Origin: a virus
Direction: 5' to 3' (one strand)
Length of the DNA stretch: 43,786 bases
Virus record (IMG/VR): IMGVR_UViG_3300035698_020678
Location: 1 to 43,786 of that record
In this document: positions 5,461-13,013 of the stretch, one piece after another
Layout: each line of letters opens with the position of its first letter
Numbering within the stretch: the first letter of the stretch is position 1
The notes under the pieces: model-generated
Database searches by the model: none
What the model saw: the letters and a program-made list of their open reading frames with translations, nothing else
Told to the model about the DNA's origin: nothing
Translations under genes and position numbers: made by a program

Positions 5461-5670
5461 TTATCCCGCGTCTTCCAATCTCCCCAATTTTTCCCTCCAC
5501 ATTAGGAGTTCCATCCTGGGTTCCGCCAATTCGGGGTTTTTATAGTGGGTCCCACAGTCTCGTTCCGTATTCCACTTAGTCTCTTGAGCAACAAAAAGCT
5601 CCATCCAGTTTCCTGGTGGAGCTTCAAACTTCAGGTTTTTAACAACCTTACATTTGTCGCTCCGTTTCAC
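5461..5670 (-). CDS. Hypothetical protein, GTG start or frameshift partner of the upstream ORF
   Basis: The frame KVVKNLKFEAPPGNWMELFV ... WREKLGRLEDAG ends in TAA 5461 and looks coding. No ATG opens it; a GTG at 5668-5670 or 5719-5721 could. It overlaps the end of the well-started ORF 5648-5788 in another frame. A programmed or accidental shift could join the two, or it is a translationally coupled second gene. No family recognised. Confidence 0.45.
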   Translation of the reverse strand: MKRSDKCKVVKNLKFEAPPGNWMELFVAQETKWNTERDCGTHYKNPELAEPRMELLMWREKLGRLEDAG

Positions 5671-5788
5671 TAGGGTTAATATTATCCCAGCGATACATTT
5701 CAGCTGTATCAAAGAGTTCACAGCCTAATGACACTAGGGTATTATTCCCTGTGACTTTTACTTGCTGTTCTTGTTTTCGTATAAGCAT
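5648..5788 (-). CDS. Hypothetical 46-aa protein, first gene after the tRNA promoter
   Basis: It begins MLIRKQEQQVKVTGNNTLVS and ends ETERQM-TAA. A good Shine-Dalgarno (AAGGAG) lies about 11 bases before the ATG, and the sigma70 promoter lies about 60 bases further upstream. It would be the first translated gene of the tRNA operon. No family recognised. Its end overlaps the start of the next ORF, so the pair may be one frameshifted gene. Confidence 0.5.
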   Translation of the reverse strand: MLIRKQEQQVKVTGNNTLVSLGCELFDTAEMYRWDNINPSETERQM

Positions 5789-5849
5789 CGAAAACCTCTA
5801 CTCCTTAATTGGTACACAACTCCGTGTCCCTGTTTGTTTAACTAAACCT

Positions 5850-5878
5850 AGTATATAATAGGTTTCTTTCTTTGTCAA
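5850..5878 (-). promoter_or_regulatory. Near-consensus sigma70 promoter for the tRNA array
   Basis: The minus strand reads TTGACA (5873-5878), 17-bp spacer, TATACT (5850-5855). It is placed to transcribe the whole tRNA array. Nearly the same promoter is used twice for the second array at 33871-34008. Confidence 0.85.
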
Positions 5879-6044
5879 GAACTTTTTTCATTTTTTTTGA
5901 AAAAAGTTTAAATTTCTTTGTGAAGTCCTGATACCCACCCAAGCCTTTTCGCTTGACCATGTTCTTCAACTTGTTTATTTATACGTTCTTATTTATGTCG
6001 GGTCAATATTATTTTTTAATAATGTCGAAAAAAGTGACATTAGT

Positions 6045-6599
6045 CTATTCGGCGTCTATTTTTAATGGACCACCCAAAATGATTTCTCGATCTGGTTTCG
6101 GTTTGATGTTTGGGACGATGATGTTCTTACCTTCACTTTCGTTTTCTCCAAATCCTTTGAATAGTCCGACAACACGAGGCTCTACTGATTGTCTCTGTGC
6201 TTCTTTCATCGTTTTCCTCAATTTTTCTGCTTGATCTTCGTTCCAAGGAAGAGCATAACTCAATGGGATTTCGGGTCCAGACTTTTCTTCTTCGATTGGT
6301 GTAACCCAGACATATATAGCATTAGGACTATCTAGCACCACGGCATTCAAGGTGTATTCTTTATCTTGGATTTGTTCGATAAATGCTATTTCCATCGGTT
6401 TCGGAATTGACATTGCGTTAGAAATCAAGAACCACGCAAGAGGAGCAACTGTTACAAAGATGATAAACCCGGTTATTCTTACCCACAACGCTGATGCGAA
6501 ATAGTGCAGCAAGAAAGAAAAGCTACCAATGAATAGAATACAGAATAAAAAAGGAATTAAGAATTGTTGCATCAGATTACTCCTCGATTCTTTTGACAA
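6045..6599 (-). CDS. Membrane protein of the ExbB-type operon, 184 aa
   Basis: Two hydrophobic segments near the N-terminus (about residues 12-30 and 33-58) are followed by a soluble region of about 120 aa (EIAFIEQIQDKEYTLNAVVL ... REIILGGPLKIDAE). I do not recognise the family. It is the third gene of a three-gene membrane operon, and its start overlaps the end of the second gene by 23 bases, pointing to coupled translation. Ends in TAG. It probably works with the two upstream membrane proteins. Topology is predicted by eye only. Confidence 0.7.
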   Translation of the reverse strand: MSKESRSNLMQQFLIPFLFCILFIGSFSFLLHYFASALWVRITGFIIFVTVAPLAWFLISNAMSIPKPMEIAFIEQIQDKEYTLNAVVLDSPNAIYVWVTPIEEEKSGPEIPLSYALPWNEDQAEKLRKTMKEAQRQSVEPRVVGLFKGFGENESEGKNIIVPNIKPKPDREIILGGPLKIDAE

Positions 6600-7170
6600 T
6601 TGGGACGTATGCTGTCGAGAATGATTCTCGAATAATCTTTTTATCCTTAACTCGAAATCGAAGAACAGTTATTTCTTCTCTTCCTTCATAAATTTTAATG
6701 TCCGCCGCATAGAATTGAAGAACTGATGAATTCGGTTCTTCTTTGATTGATAAGACCACACGAACTATAACTGGTACCTCTCCAGCGTGCATAGCGTACA
6801 TATGCAGATTAACAAGGTACCATCCATCCGGAATGCCGCGAGAATAAGTGTTTTCGTAGTTCAATCCAGTGACATCATTACTTTTTCCCGTATCATCTCG
6901 CAGAAGATTGAAGATAGGACTCGATTTATTGTTATATCCAACTTTAATACCGTCAGGTCCAAGTACCCAAGTGTCAACATCATGAAATGTTTCTTTGTCC
7001 CAGATGGTTTCAATTATGATGTTTCCGGCGGCTTTGATTTCTTGGGCTTCGTCCTTCTTGGGTGGATTGATGAAAGGAAGAAGAAGAATGACGAGACAGA
7101 TAAAGATGGCGGCGATGGCCAGGCTGAAATCTTTTAAGAGGGTTCCGCTTGCGTCGTCGTCATCAATCAT
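6577..7170 (-). CDS. ExbD/TolR/MotB-position protein with one N-terminal TM
   Basis: Start chosen at MIDDDDASG (7170), which overlaps the stop of the MotA/TolQ-like gene. One TM segment (about residues 14-33, DFSLAIAAIFICLVILLLPF), with an Asp at its start, precedes a large extracytoplasmic domain. In Mot/Exb/Tol systems the partner of the channel protein has this one-TM layout and a TM Asp that binds the proton. The C-terminal domain (EVPVIVRVVLSIKEEP ... VLRFRVKDKKI) is not a recognisable peptidoglycan-binding OmpA domain. Partner role is inferred from gene order and topology. Confidence 0.6.
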   Translation of the reverse strand: MIDDDDASGTLLKDFSLAIAAIFICLVILLLPFINPPKKDEAQEIKAAGNIIIETIWDKETFHDVDTWVLGPDGIKVGYNNKSSPIFNLLRDDTGKSNDVTGLNYENTYSRGIPDGWYLVNLHMYAMHAGEVPVIVRVVLSIKEEPNSSVLQFYAADIKIYEGREEITVLRFRVKDKKIIRESFSTAYVPIVKRIEE

Positions 7171-7684
7171 CGTTTTGCTTCTTGTCGACGCCTCGGATAA
7201 GAATAAATCGATTGAATCCAATAAGCATCGAACCTAACCCACCAACCAACGTAGTATAAAGCGCGATCCCCATTCCTTGGGCAAGTCCAGCGACCAAAGT
7301 TCCAACCGCTTGAACGTCACCAACCGCTTCAACCTGAACTGCTTGTAAGGCGATGATAATACCAACCACTGTACCGATGAAACCAAGCATGACTGATGTA
7401 TTGCTAAGCATGATAAGATACTTTAGATTATTGAAAGTGACTACGCTTCCTCGATCAACTTGGATCGCCTGGTAACCAGACATCGAAACGGAGAAGAAAA
7501 CCAAAGTACAAATCACCGAGACAATATTCGAACTGTCACCTGCATAGACTATACCAATCAGTCCTTGGAAATAAGCAGCAACCAAAAGAAAAAATGCAAG
7601 CAGGTTTAATGTAGCCCATTTGAAAAAGATTGAAAACCTTTGATCAGTTGCACGCGACTTAGTTAGATAAGATGGCAGCTTCAT
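7163..7684 (-). CDS. MotA/TolQ/ExbB-family proton channel protein
   Basis: 173 aa with about four hydrophobic segments (roughly 27-50, 56-72, 93-113, 132-155). The sequence LGFIGTVVGIIIALQAV followed by LVAGLAQGMGIALYTTLVGGLGSML is the signature of the family core (GTVxGI, then GLxxALxTTLxGL). Such proteins form pentameric channels that turn proton flow into movement or force. First gene of a three-gene operon, with a good Shine-Dalgarno (AAAGGAGA) and a sigma70-like promoter 70-100 bases upstream. The double TGA TGA stop shows UGA terminating here. Role in phage infection unknown: lysis, exclusion or energising uptake are possible. Confidence 0.85.
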   Translation of the reverse strand: MKLPSYLTKSRATDQRFSIFFKWATLNLLAFFLLVAAYFQGLIGIVYAGDSSNIVSVICTLVFFSVSMSGYQAIQVDRGSVVTFNNLKYLIMLSNTSVMLGFIGTVVGIIIALQAVQVEAVGDVQAVGTLVAGLAQGMGIALYTTLVGGLGSMLIGFNRFILIRGVDKKQNDD

Positions 7685-7753
7685 CGTGTCTCCTTTACCT
7701 TATTTAATAAGATCGATGCTTCATTCATGTTCATATTTCCTATCTATACCGGT

Positions 7754-7782
7754 ATATTAACATCAAATAAACAGGCTGTCAA
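7754..7782 (-). promoter_or_regulatory. sigma70-like promoter for the ExbB-type operon
   Basis: On the minus strand TTGACA (7777-7782), a 17-bp spacer and TAATAT (7754-7759) precede the MotA/TolQ-like gene. Confidence 0.75.
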
Positions 7783-7810
7783 AAATGAAAACATGACCCT
7801 AGGTAAAGAA

Positions 7811-7837
7811 AAAGGGATAACGAATCGTTATCCCTTT
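7811..7837 (-). terminator. Rho-independent terminator after the nrd/grx operon
   Basis: A perfect 12-bp stem (AAAGGGATAACG / CGTTATCCCTTT) with a 3-nt loop, followed on the minus strand by TTTTTCTTT. It lies downstream of glutaredoxin. T-rich plus-strand flanks could let it act in both directions. Confidence 0.85.
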
Positions 7838-7870
7838 GAAGTTATTATTATTTTTTTTGGAAACGACCTC

Positions 7871-8122
7871 TTAAGAGGCTTCTAGTTTAGCTTTTAGTTC
7901 TTCGTTAGAAAGGTTTGATAGACCTTCGAATCCTCCCTCGACGAAAACTTCATTGTCATAATAGAACTGAGGAACCTGTTTATGGCCTTTGTTAATTAGA
8001 AATTGTCGATCATCAGGATTCTCCGTAATATCAATCATCTCAAATGGAATTCCCTTTTGTTCCAGTAATTTCTTCGCTCTAGAACAATAATGACAGTTTG
8101 GTTTTGAATAGACTTTGATCAT
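7871..8122 (-). CDS. Glutaredoxin
   Basis: 83 aa. The N-terminal beta strand MIKVYSKPNCHYCSRAKKLL carries the CxxC redox motif (CHYC, residues 10-13). The TVPQ-type cis-Pro motif appears as QVPQF, and the GG pair (EGGFEG) that contacts glutathione is present. Length fits classical monothiol-fold Grx. Its likely role is to supply electrons to the phage class Ia ribonucleotide reductase. The ATG overlaps the stop of the upstream small gene (ATGA). Last gene before the terminator. Ends in TAA. Confidence 0.93.
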   Translation of the reverse strand: MIKVYSKPNCHYCSRAKKLLEQKGIPFEMIDITENPDDRQFLINKGHKQVPQFYYDNEVFVEGGFEGLSNLSNEELKAKLEAS

Positions 8123-8349
8123 TGGTTTTCTGAAAGATTATGTTCTGCGAGAAGTTCTTGTCTAATAACCTTAACCAATTCGTTGGTTATATCAGACGAA
8201 TCAGCAAATTCTGTACTCAGTCGACATTGGAAAGTATTTCCATTATCTTCTTTTGAAAATTCATATTCTCCATCATCATTCATATTGACATCAACATCAA
8301 CTGGTAGATCTTTATTGAGTAATTCTTTAAATTCTTCTAATTTTTGCAC
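8119..8349 (-). CDS. Hypothetical acidic 76-aa protein between nrdB and grx
   Basis: An N-terminal helix (MQKLEEFKELLNKDL) leads to a beta-rich stretch VDVDVNMNDDGEYEFSKED and a C-terminal helix. No family recognised. Sandwiched between nrdB and glutaredoxin in one operon. Its TGA overlaps the grx ATG, so the two are translationally coupled, and TGA acts as a true stop here. Confidence 0.65.
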   Translation of the reverse strand: MQKLEEFKELLNKDLPVDVDVNMNDDGEYEFSKEDNGNTFQCRLSTEFADSSDITNELVKVIRQELLAEHNLSENQ

Positions 8350-8364
8350 TTCATCTCCCTTCCC

Positions 8365-9459
8365 TTATAAACTAAATCCTTTGAAAGTATCGTCGTTAAC
8401 GTCTTGATTAGTTCCACTGGTGATATAGCTAGAAATTTCTGTTTCTTGCGGAGCCACCTGAACCTCTGAACCTGAAATCCATTTCTGAGTCCACGGTAGA
8501 GGGTTTGCTTGGGGAACTTTATACGGACTTTGCAGACCAATCGCGAGCATCCTCTTGTTGGCAATCCATTCTATATAATCCACCAAAAGACGCTCATTCA
8601 GACCAATCATCGATCCATCTTTGAAAAGATAAGCCGCCCAATCTTTTTCCTGTTGAACTGCTTGCTCGAAAAGTTCTTGACATTCCTCTTTTGTTTCTTC
8701 CTTGATTTTCTGGAAGTCCTTGTCGTCGGATGGAAGTAGCTTGAGCATCTGTTGTGTCGCACCCAGATGAACGTTTTCATCGCGGCAAATCAGCTTGATT
8801 ATCTTAGCGTTTCCTTCCATCTTTTTGACTTCAGCAAAAGCCCATGAACATGCGAAACTAATATAGAAACGAATTCCTTCTAACGCATTCACACTATTAA
8901 TGGCAAGCCAGATTTTCTTTTTAAGTTCGTACGGATGAATGTCTCCGGTTGGACTTTTCCATGCATAGACACCATCTAGAAGATCATCATAATATCGACT
9001 AATATCTTCAGCACATGTAGTAATCTCTTTGATATTCAAAAGATCATCAAAAACCTTAGACGGATCCGAGTAGATATTTCGGATGATATAGGTGTAAGAT
9101 CTTGAATGAATTGTTTCATTAAATGACCATGCCTCAATAAATGCTTCTATCTCTGGCAGAGACGCTATAGGTAGAAAAGCCAAATTAGGTGATCTTCCTT
9201 GAACCGAATCCAATACTATCTGTCGCTTGAGATTCGAAGTAAAAATATGCTGTTCATATTCTGATAATTCTTTGAAATCTTTCGAGTCTTTATTGATAGC
9301 GACTTCTTCTGGTCTCCAGAAAAATCCAAGTTGTTTTTCGGTCAATTTTTCAAATTGACGATATTTTACAGTTTCAAATCGCTGTATCCCTAGATCATCA
9401 CCCAGAAACATCGGTTGTTCGATGTGTTTTTTGATGTTATTAGCATTGAATACTGTCAT
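8365..9459 (-). CDS. nrdB: Ribonucleotide reductase class Ia small subunit
   Basis: 364 aa, full length for the family. Metal and radical residues fall at E. coli numbering: Asp84 (LDSVQGRS), Glu115 and His118 (ETIH), Tyr122 (HSRSY). Later ligands lie in the EGIRFYISFACSWAF and RDENVHLGATQ helices. It builds the di-iron tyrosyl radical that starts dNTP synthesis in the large subunit. The C-terminus (DDTFKGFSL) is the usual NrdA-docking tail. The ATG overlaps the TGA of a 13-codon leader ORF that has the only good ribosome site, so translation is probably coupled. Sits between nrdA-c and the small acidic gene. Confidence 0.96.
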   Translation of the reverse strand: MTVFNANNIKKHIEQPMFLGDDLGIQRFETVKYRQFEKLTEKQLGFFWRPEEVAINKDSKDFKELSEYEQHIFTSNLKRQIVLDSVQGRSPNLAFLPIASLPEIEAFIEAWSFNETIHSRSYTYIIRNIYSDPSKVFDDLLNIKEITTCAEDISRYYDDLLDGVYAWKSPTGDIHPYELKKKIWLAINSVNALEGIRFYISFACSWAFAEVKKMEGNAKIIKLICRDENVHLGATQQMLKLLPSDDKDFQKIKEETKEECQELFEQAVQQEKDWAAYLFKDGSMIGLNERLLVDYIEWIANKRMLAIGLQSPYKVPQANPLPWTQKWISGSEVQVAPQETEISSYITSGTNQDVNDDTFKGFSL

Positions 9460-9497
9460 GTTTGATCTTGCTTAATAATTGTTTTTTTTGTCTTCAT
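9456..9497 (-). CDS. 13-aa leader ORF coupled to nrdB
   Basis: AAAGGAGAGAAG precedes ATG at 9497, and the frame MKTKKTIIKQDQT stops at a TGA overlapping the nrdB ATG. nrdB itself lacks a strong Shine-Dalgarno. A translational-coupling leader is likely. Confidence 0.45.
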   Translation of the reverse strand: MKTKKTIIKQDQT

Positions 9498-9507
9498 CTT
9501 CTCTCCT

Positions 9508-10056
9508 TTAGATCACACAACTTTCACAGGAATCATCTTCTTCATTTGTAGGTGATATAAATTCTTTCGAGTTCAACGTGTCACTTGCTTCTACTCCCAT
9601 TTCGCCTTGTCCATCATGGGTTTGAAAATAGTAGAGTGTCTTCCCTCCAAATTTATACCACATTAAGAGATGCTGAAGCATCTCGGACATTGGAATCTTC
9701 TCATCATCATAATTCATTGGATTATATGATGTGTTGGTTGATATCGCCTGATCAATGTATTTTTGAAGAACAGCCATAATTTTTAGATAACCTATTGGTG
9801 ATTTCTGATCCCAAAGTAATTCATACTTATTCTTTAATCTTGGGTAACCTGGGACGACTTGCTTTAAGACACCATCTTTCGATTGTTTGATTGAAACGAA
9901 AGCCCGAGGAGGTTCTACGCCATTCGTGCTGTTGCTGATCTGTGCAGAAGTGTTATGACTGGTGCATCCATTTGATAATGCATAGGTTTCAGTATTTGTT
10001 GATACATCCCATGTATGCTCAACAGCAATTTGTCTACTGATTCTTCTTATTTTCAT
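9508..10056 (-). CDS. nrdA: Split intein C-fragment + C-terminal part of NrdA
   Basis: 182 aa. Residues 1-35 are an intein C-terminal fragment (MKIRRISRQIAVEHTWDVST ... SNGCTSHN) ending in the diagnostic His-Asn, followed by Thr as +1 extein residue. The rest is NrdA: TSAQISNSTNGVEPPRAFVS, the radical-path pair Tyr-Tyr in KTLYYFQT, and the C-terminal redox cysteines DDSCESCVI. The partner N-fragment is on the preceding gene, overlapping by 23 bases. Trans-splicing would join MALMPAE to TSAQIS, the normal NrdA sequence. No endonuclease domain is present. Confidence 0.9.
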   Translation of the reverse strand: MKIRRISRQIAVEHTWDVSTNTETYALSNGCTSHNTSAQISNSTNGVEPPRAFVSIKQSKDGVLKQVVPGYPRLKNKYELLWDQKSPIGYLKIMAVLQKYIDQAISTNTSYNPMNYDDEKIPMSEMLQHLLMWYKFGGKTLYYFQTHDGQGEMGVEASDTLNSKEFISPTNEEDDSCESCVI

Positions 10057-10987
10057 AGTTTAACTCCTCTAAAGTAATAACGTCATCATTTTCTTCTAGA
10101 TCTTTAACTTCAATCCAAACTTCTCTATTATCTCTGTTAACCAATAATTTATGATTATCAGTGAACCGATACACTTTCCCATCTTCAAATTCAATTTCTG
10201 TCACAGATTGTGGACCATTATAGTAACATTCATATGCGATGCTATCGCTGAGTGCGACTGGTTTAGTAAATGCGAATCTTTGACCTATCATTTGTTCTTC
10301 ATGAACTCGATCGATATCTATATTTCCTAAATCCTGGATAATTTCTGCAAGAGAAATTGGCGTCCCATCTGCTAATTTCATTTCATTATTAAGGGATTGA
10401 CATTCGGCCGGCATAAGCGCCATCAACGTAGAATTTCGAATACCATATTCTTTAAGATCCTTTCTCAAGGTTTTCCAATCCATTCTTTCTTGATGCTTAA
10501 TCAATTCATCCACATCTTTCTTGTAGGTATCAATAGGTAAGATTCCGTCATGATATCTAGTATGATCACTTTTGATACAGGCTCCTTTCTCTTTCGCAAG
10601 GGTCGAGCTCGCTTTAATCAGATAATATGACCATGCTTCTGCGTATTCATCCACTAAAGTCAGGTTAGGCTCTGAATAGGTGGAGTCGTTCTTTGCCAGA
10701 AAATAAGCAAGGTTGATTATGCCTATTCCCAAAGGCCGGTATTCCATACTGTGGAGCTCTGCTGCTAGAACAGGATATTTCTGATAGTCGAGCAGTGCGT
10801 CGAGGCCACGCACTGCCAGTTCACAAGGTCTCGCGAAATCATCTGGTGAACGAACCAAGCCCCAATTAATAGCGGATAAGGTGCACAATGCTATCCTAGA
10901 ATCTGTTGGCGTTCTAACCTCATCTACCATATATGCATATTCTTCAGTGTCATCACCAATTTCATCTACAATTTCATAATCAATCAT
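10034..10987 (-). CDS. nrdA: Middle part of NrdA + split intein N-fragment
   Basis: 317 aa. Residues 1-30 are a linker (MIDYEIVDEIGDDTEEYAYM...). NrdA then resumes at RIALCTLSAINW (second active-site Cys), through PLGIGIINLAYFLAK and LRNSTL-like GIRNSTLMALMPAE. At Cys (CQSLNNEMKLADGTPISLAEI) a split-intein N-fragment of about 120 aa begins. It has an intein block-B-like YRFTDNHKLLV and ends with WIEVKDLEENDDVITLEEL. It needs the C-fragment on the next gene to splice. Its own N-terminus starts de novo, so the junction to NrdA-a is not intein-mediated as far as I can see. Confidence 0.9.
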   Translation of the reverse strand: MIDYEIVDEIGDDTEEYAYMVDEVRTPTDSRIALCTLSAINWGLVRSPDDFARPCELAVRGLDALLDYQKYPVLAAELHSMEYRPLGIGIINLAYFLAKNDSTYSEPNLTLVDEYAEAWSYYLIKASSTLAKEKGACIKSDHTRYHDGILPIDTYKKDVDELIKHQERMDWKTLRKDLKEYGIRNSTLMALMPAECQSLNNEMKLADGTPISLAEIIQDLGNIDIDRVHEEQMIGQRFAFTKPVALSDSIAYECYYNGPQSVTEIEFEDGKVYRFTDNHKLLVNRDNREVWIEVKDLEENDDVITLEELNYENKKNQ

Positions 10988-10988
10988 T

Positions 10989-11102
10989 TTAGTTTTTCCT
11001 TATATGTTTGGTATAATTTCCAAGATCCCATGCTCTCTTGCAACATATACACGAAACTTTTTTCCCCTGTAGATGCACAGTACCGCCTGCATTTTTTGAC
11101 AT
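10989..11102 (-). CDS. 37-aa zinc-finger-like ORF at the NrdA break
   Basis: Frame from ATG 11102 to TAA 10989: MSKNAGGTVHLQGKKVSCIC, then CKRAWDLGNYTKHIRKN. C-x-C-C followed by a His suggests a small metal-binding finger, as seen at the ends of some homing endonucleases. It fills the gap between nrdA-a and nrdA-b, abutting the next ATG. It may be the relic of an endonuclease that split nrdA. Family not certain. Confidence 0.5.
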   Translation of the reverse strand: MSKNAGGTVHLQGKKVSCICCKRAWDLGNYTKHIRKN

Positions 11103-11107
11103 TTAGT

Positions 11108-12568
11108 CTATTTGCTATCAAGTGGGGAATAATTGTCCTTTTTCCGTTGTTTCTTCCATTCTTCTAAATCGGTTTTCTTAATCTTAATTATACGCTTTTC
11201 GGGTTGCCCGTCAGTGATGTTTTCCATTGGTCGAGTCGGTAGGGTAATTTCGGTACAAAGATTAGACATCCGAATAGGGGCCAGTTCAGGTTTGAACGAG
11301 CCGTGTTCATTGGCATGGTCGACGTTCATCAAATAAACTCGACCGGTGTTCTTTCTCTCTTCCATGAAGGCACTGAATAGATCCAGTGCCTTGATAGTCT
11401 TCTTGCGAATACGAGTATTTCTTTCGGCAGTCTCATAAATTTCTTTGAACTTTTCTTGATCTTCGAAGAATGCTTCGTATAATCCCGGGACGTCTGCTGG
11501 ACTAAAAAGGGTGATATCACCATTTTGTATCAGCCGCTCATAAAACAATTTACTTAATTGCACACCATAATCAATATGTCGGACTCTGTTATCATCTGTT
11601 CCCTTGTTGTTCTTGAGCACCAGAAGATCCTCTACTTCATAATGCCAGATCGGATAAAATAGAGTAGCAGCACCACCACGGACACCACCTTGCGAACATG
11701 ATTTCACTGCAGATTGAAACATTTTAAAGAAAGGAATGACGCCTGTGTGATAGACGTCGCCAGACCTAATCGGACTTCCCAGTGCTCTGATACTTCCTGC
11801 TCCGATTCCAATTCCAGCTTTTTGACTAACGTATTTGACAATAGAACTTGTTGCTGCATTGATTGAATCAAGCGAATCGGCTGTTTCGATTAACACACAC
11901 GAAGAAAACTGTCTTTGTGGAGTGCGTACTCCAGCCATAACGGGAGTCGGAAGACTAATCTGGAAGGTAGAAATAGCATCGTAATAATCTTTAACCCATC
12001 GAAGTCTTTCTTCTTTTGGGTAATTGCTAAACAGGCTCATTGCTATCAAAATATAAGCCATCTGTGGTGTTTCATAAATTTCCTTTGTTACCCGGTTTTG
12101 CACCAGGTATTTGCCACGAAACTGTTCCATCCCGGCAAAAGTAATGTCTTCATCTCTAGAGTGCTTGATGTATCGATTGATAATTTCATATTCTTCATCA
12201 CTGTAATCCTCAAGGAGAGAAGGATCGTAAAAACCTAATTCGATATTTTGCTTCACTAATTCTTGAACAGTACACGGATCGAACTGTCCATAGACCTGCT
12301 TCCGAAGATGGTAGGAGATTAATCTTCCGGCGACATATTGATAATTTGGTGTTTCGTCTGTGATTAGGTCCGCGGCAGCTTTGATAAGCGTTTCTTGAAC
12401 ATCCTGTGTTTCTATGTCTTGATAAAATTGAATATGAGATTTGATTTCAATTTCTGATGGGGAAACTCCTGTGATATTTTCACAGGACCAAAAGACTACT
12501 TTATGCAATTTTGCCAAATCTAATGGTTCTTTGGTTCCCTGTCTTTTGGTTACTTGAATCTCCGTCAT
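11108..12568 (-). CDS. nrdA: Ribonucleotide reductase class Ia large subunit, N-terminal part (NrdA-a)
   Basis: 486 aa. Starts like NrdA (VTKRQGTKEPLDLAKLHKVV, ATP-cone). It contains PTPVMAGVRTPQRQFSSCVL (first redox Cys), the specificity-loop region SGDVYHTGVIPFFKMFQ, KSCSQGGVRGGAATLFYP, and the thiyl site MSNLCTEI (Cys438, Glu440). It stops about 45 residues later (PTRPMENITDG plus a basic tail KIKKTDLEEWKKQRKKDN), where intact NrdA would continue to EIALCTLS. The remaining NrdA is on two further genes. Comparable breaks are known in Aeromonas phage Aeh1 NrdA. AGGAGA precedes the ATG. The start lies inside the upstream gene. Confidence 0.95.
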   Translation of the reverse strand: MTEIQVTKRQGTKEPLDLAKLHKVVFWSCENITGVSPSEIEIKSHIQFYQDIETQDVQETLIKAAADLITDETPNYQYVAGRLISYHLRKQVYGQFDPCTVQELVKQNIELGFYDPSLLEDYSDEEYEIINRYIKHSRDEDITFAGMEQFRGKYLVQNRVTKEIYETPQMAYILIAMSLFSNYPKEERLRWVKDYYDAISTFQISLPTPVMAGVRTPQRQFSSCVLIETADSLDSINAATSSIVKYVSQKAGIGIGAGSIRALGSPIRSGDVYHTGVIPFFKMFQSAVKSCSQGGVRGGAATLFYPIWHYEVEDLLVLKNNKGTDDNRVRHIDYGVQLSKLFYERLIQNGDITLFSPADVPGLYEAFFEDQEKFKEIYETAERNTRIRKKTIKALDLFSAFMEERKNTGRVYLMNVDHANEHGSFKPELAPIRMSNLCTEITLPTRPMENITDGQPEKRIIKIKKTDLEEWKKQRKKDNYSPLDSK

Positions 12569-13010
12569 CTTTTCTCCTCAATTTTGCAAAACTTTTTCCA
12601 TCGAAATAGAATTCTTCGACTATGTCAAAATCTATATCTGTGTGTGGATTTCTATTACCATAAGAATAATTTAAAACCCATCTTTTGTCAATTATCAAAA
12701 CCAAACCTTGCAAAGATTCTTCATGAATCATAGCTAATTTGATCCTGTCTTTCCATTCGTCGTCGGCATATATCAAAGTAAAGGCCATGCATAATGCGAG
12801 TGCATCCCGGCAGATCATCCCAGAGTCAATCAACTCCCAAGCTGTAGGCCACATAGAACAATCATAAGGGTCAATAGATCTATTTATAATAGGGCATTGA
12901 CTCCAAAAATCTATTACTCGATCTAGTGTTTCTTCACTGTTATCGAGAGATTGACGAAAATCTTTCCAAGAGGCAAGAAACTTCTTGCCTGCAAAATATT
13001 CAAGTTTCAT
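12501..13010 (-). CDS. Hypothetical 169-aa phage protein
   Basis: It begins MKLEYFAGKKFLASWKDFRQ and includes PTAWELIDSGMICRDALALC and a hydrophobic beta stretch GLVLIIDKRWVLNYSYG. No domain recognised. Its last 68 bases overlap nrdA-a in another frame, ending in TAA, and the nrdA ribosome site lies within it. It follows the tail-protein gene with a 3-base gap. Function unknown. Confidence 0.7.
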   Translation of the reverse strand: MKLEYFAGKKFLASWKDFRQSLDNSEETLDRVIDFWSQCPIINRSIDPYDCSMWPTAWELIDSGMICRDALALCMAFTLIYADDEWKDRIKLAMIHEESLQGLVLIIDKRWVLNYSYGNRNPHTDIDFDIVEEFYFDGKSFAKLRRKDDGDSSNQKTGNQRTIRFGKIA

Positions 13011-13013
13011 CTA

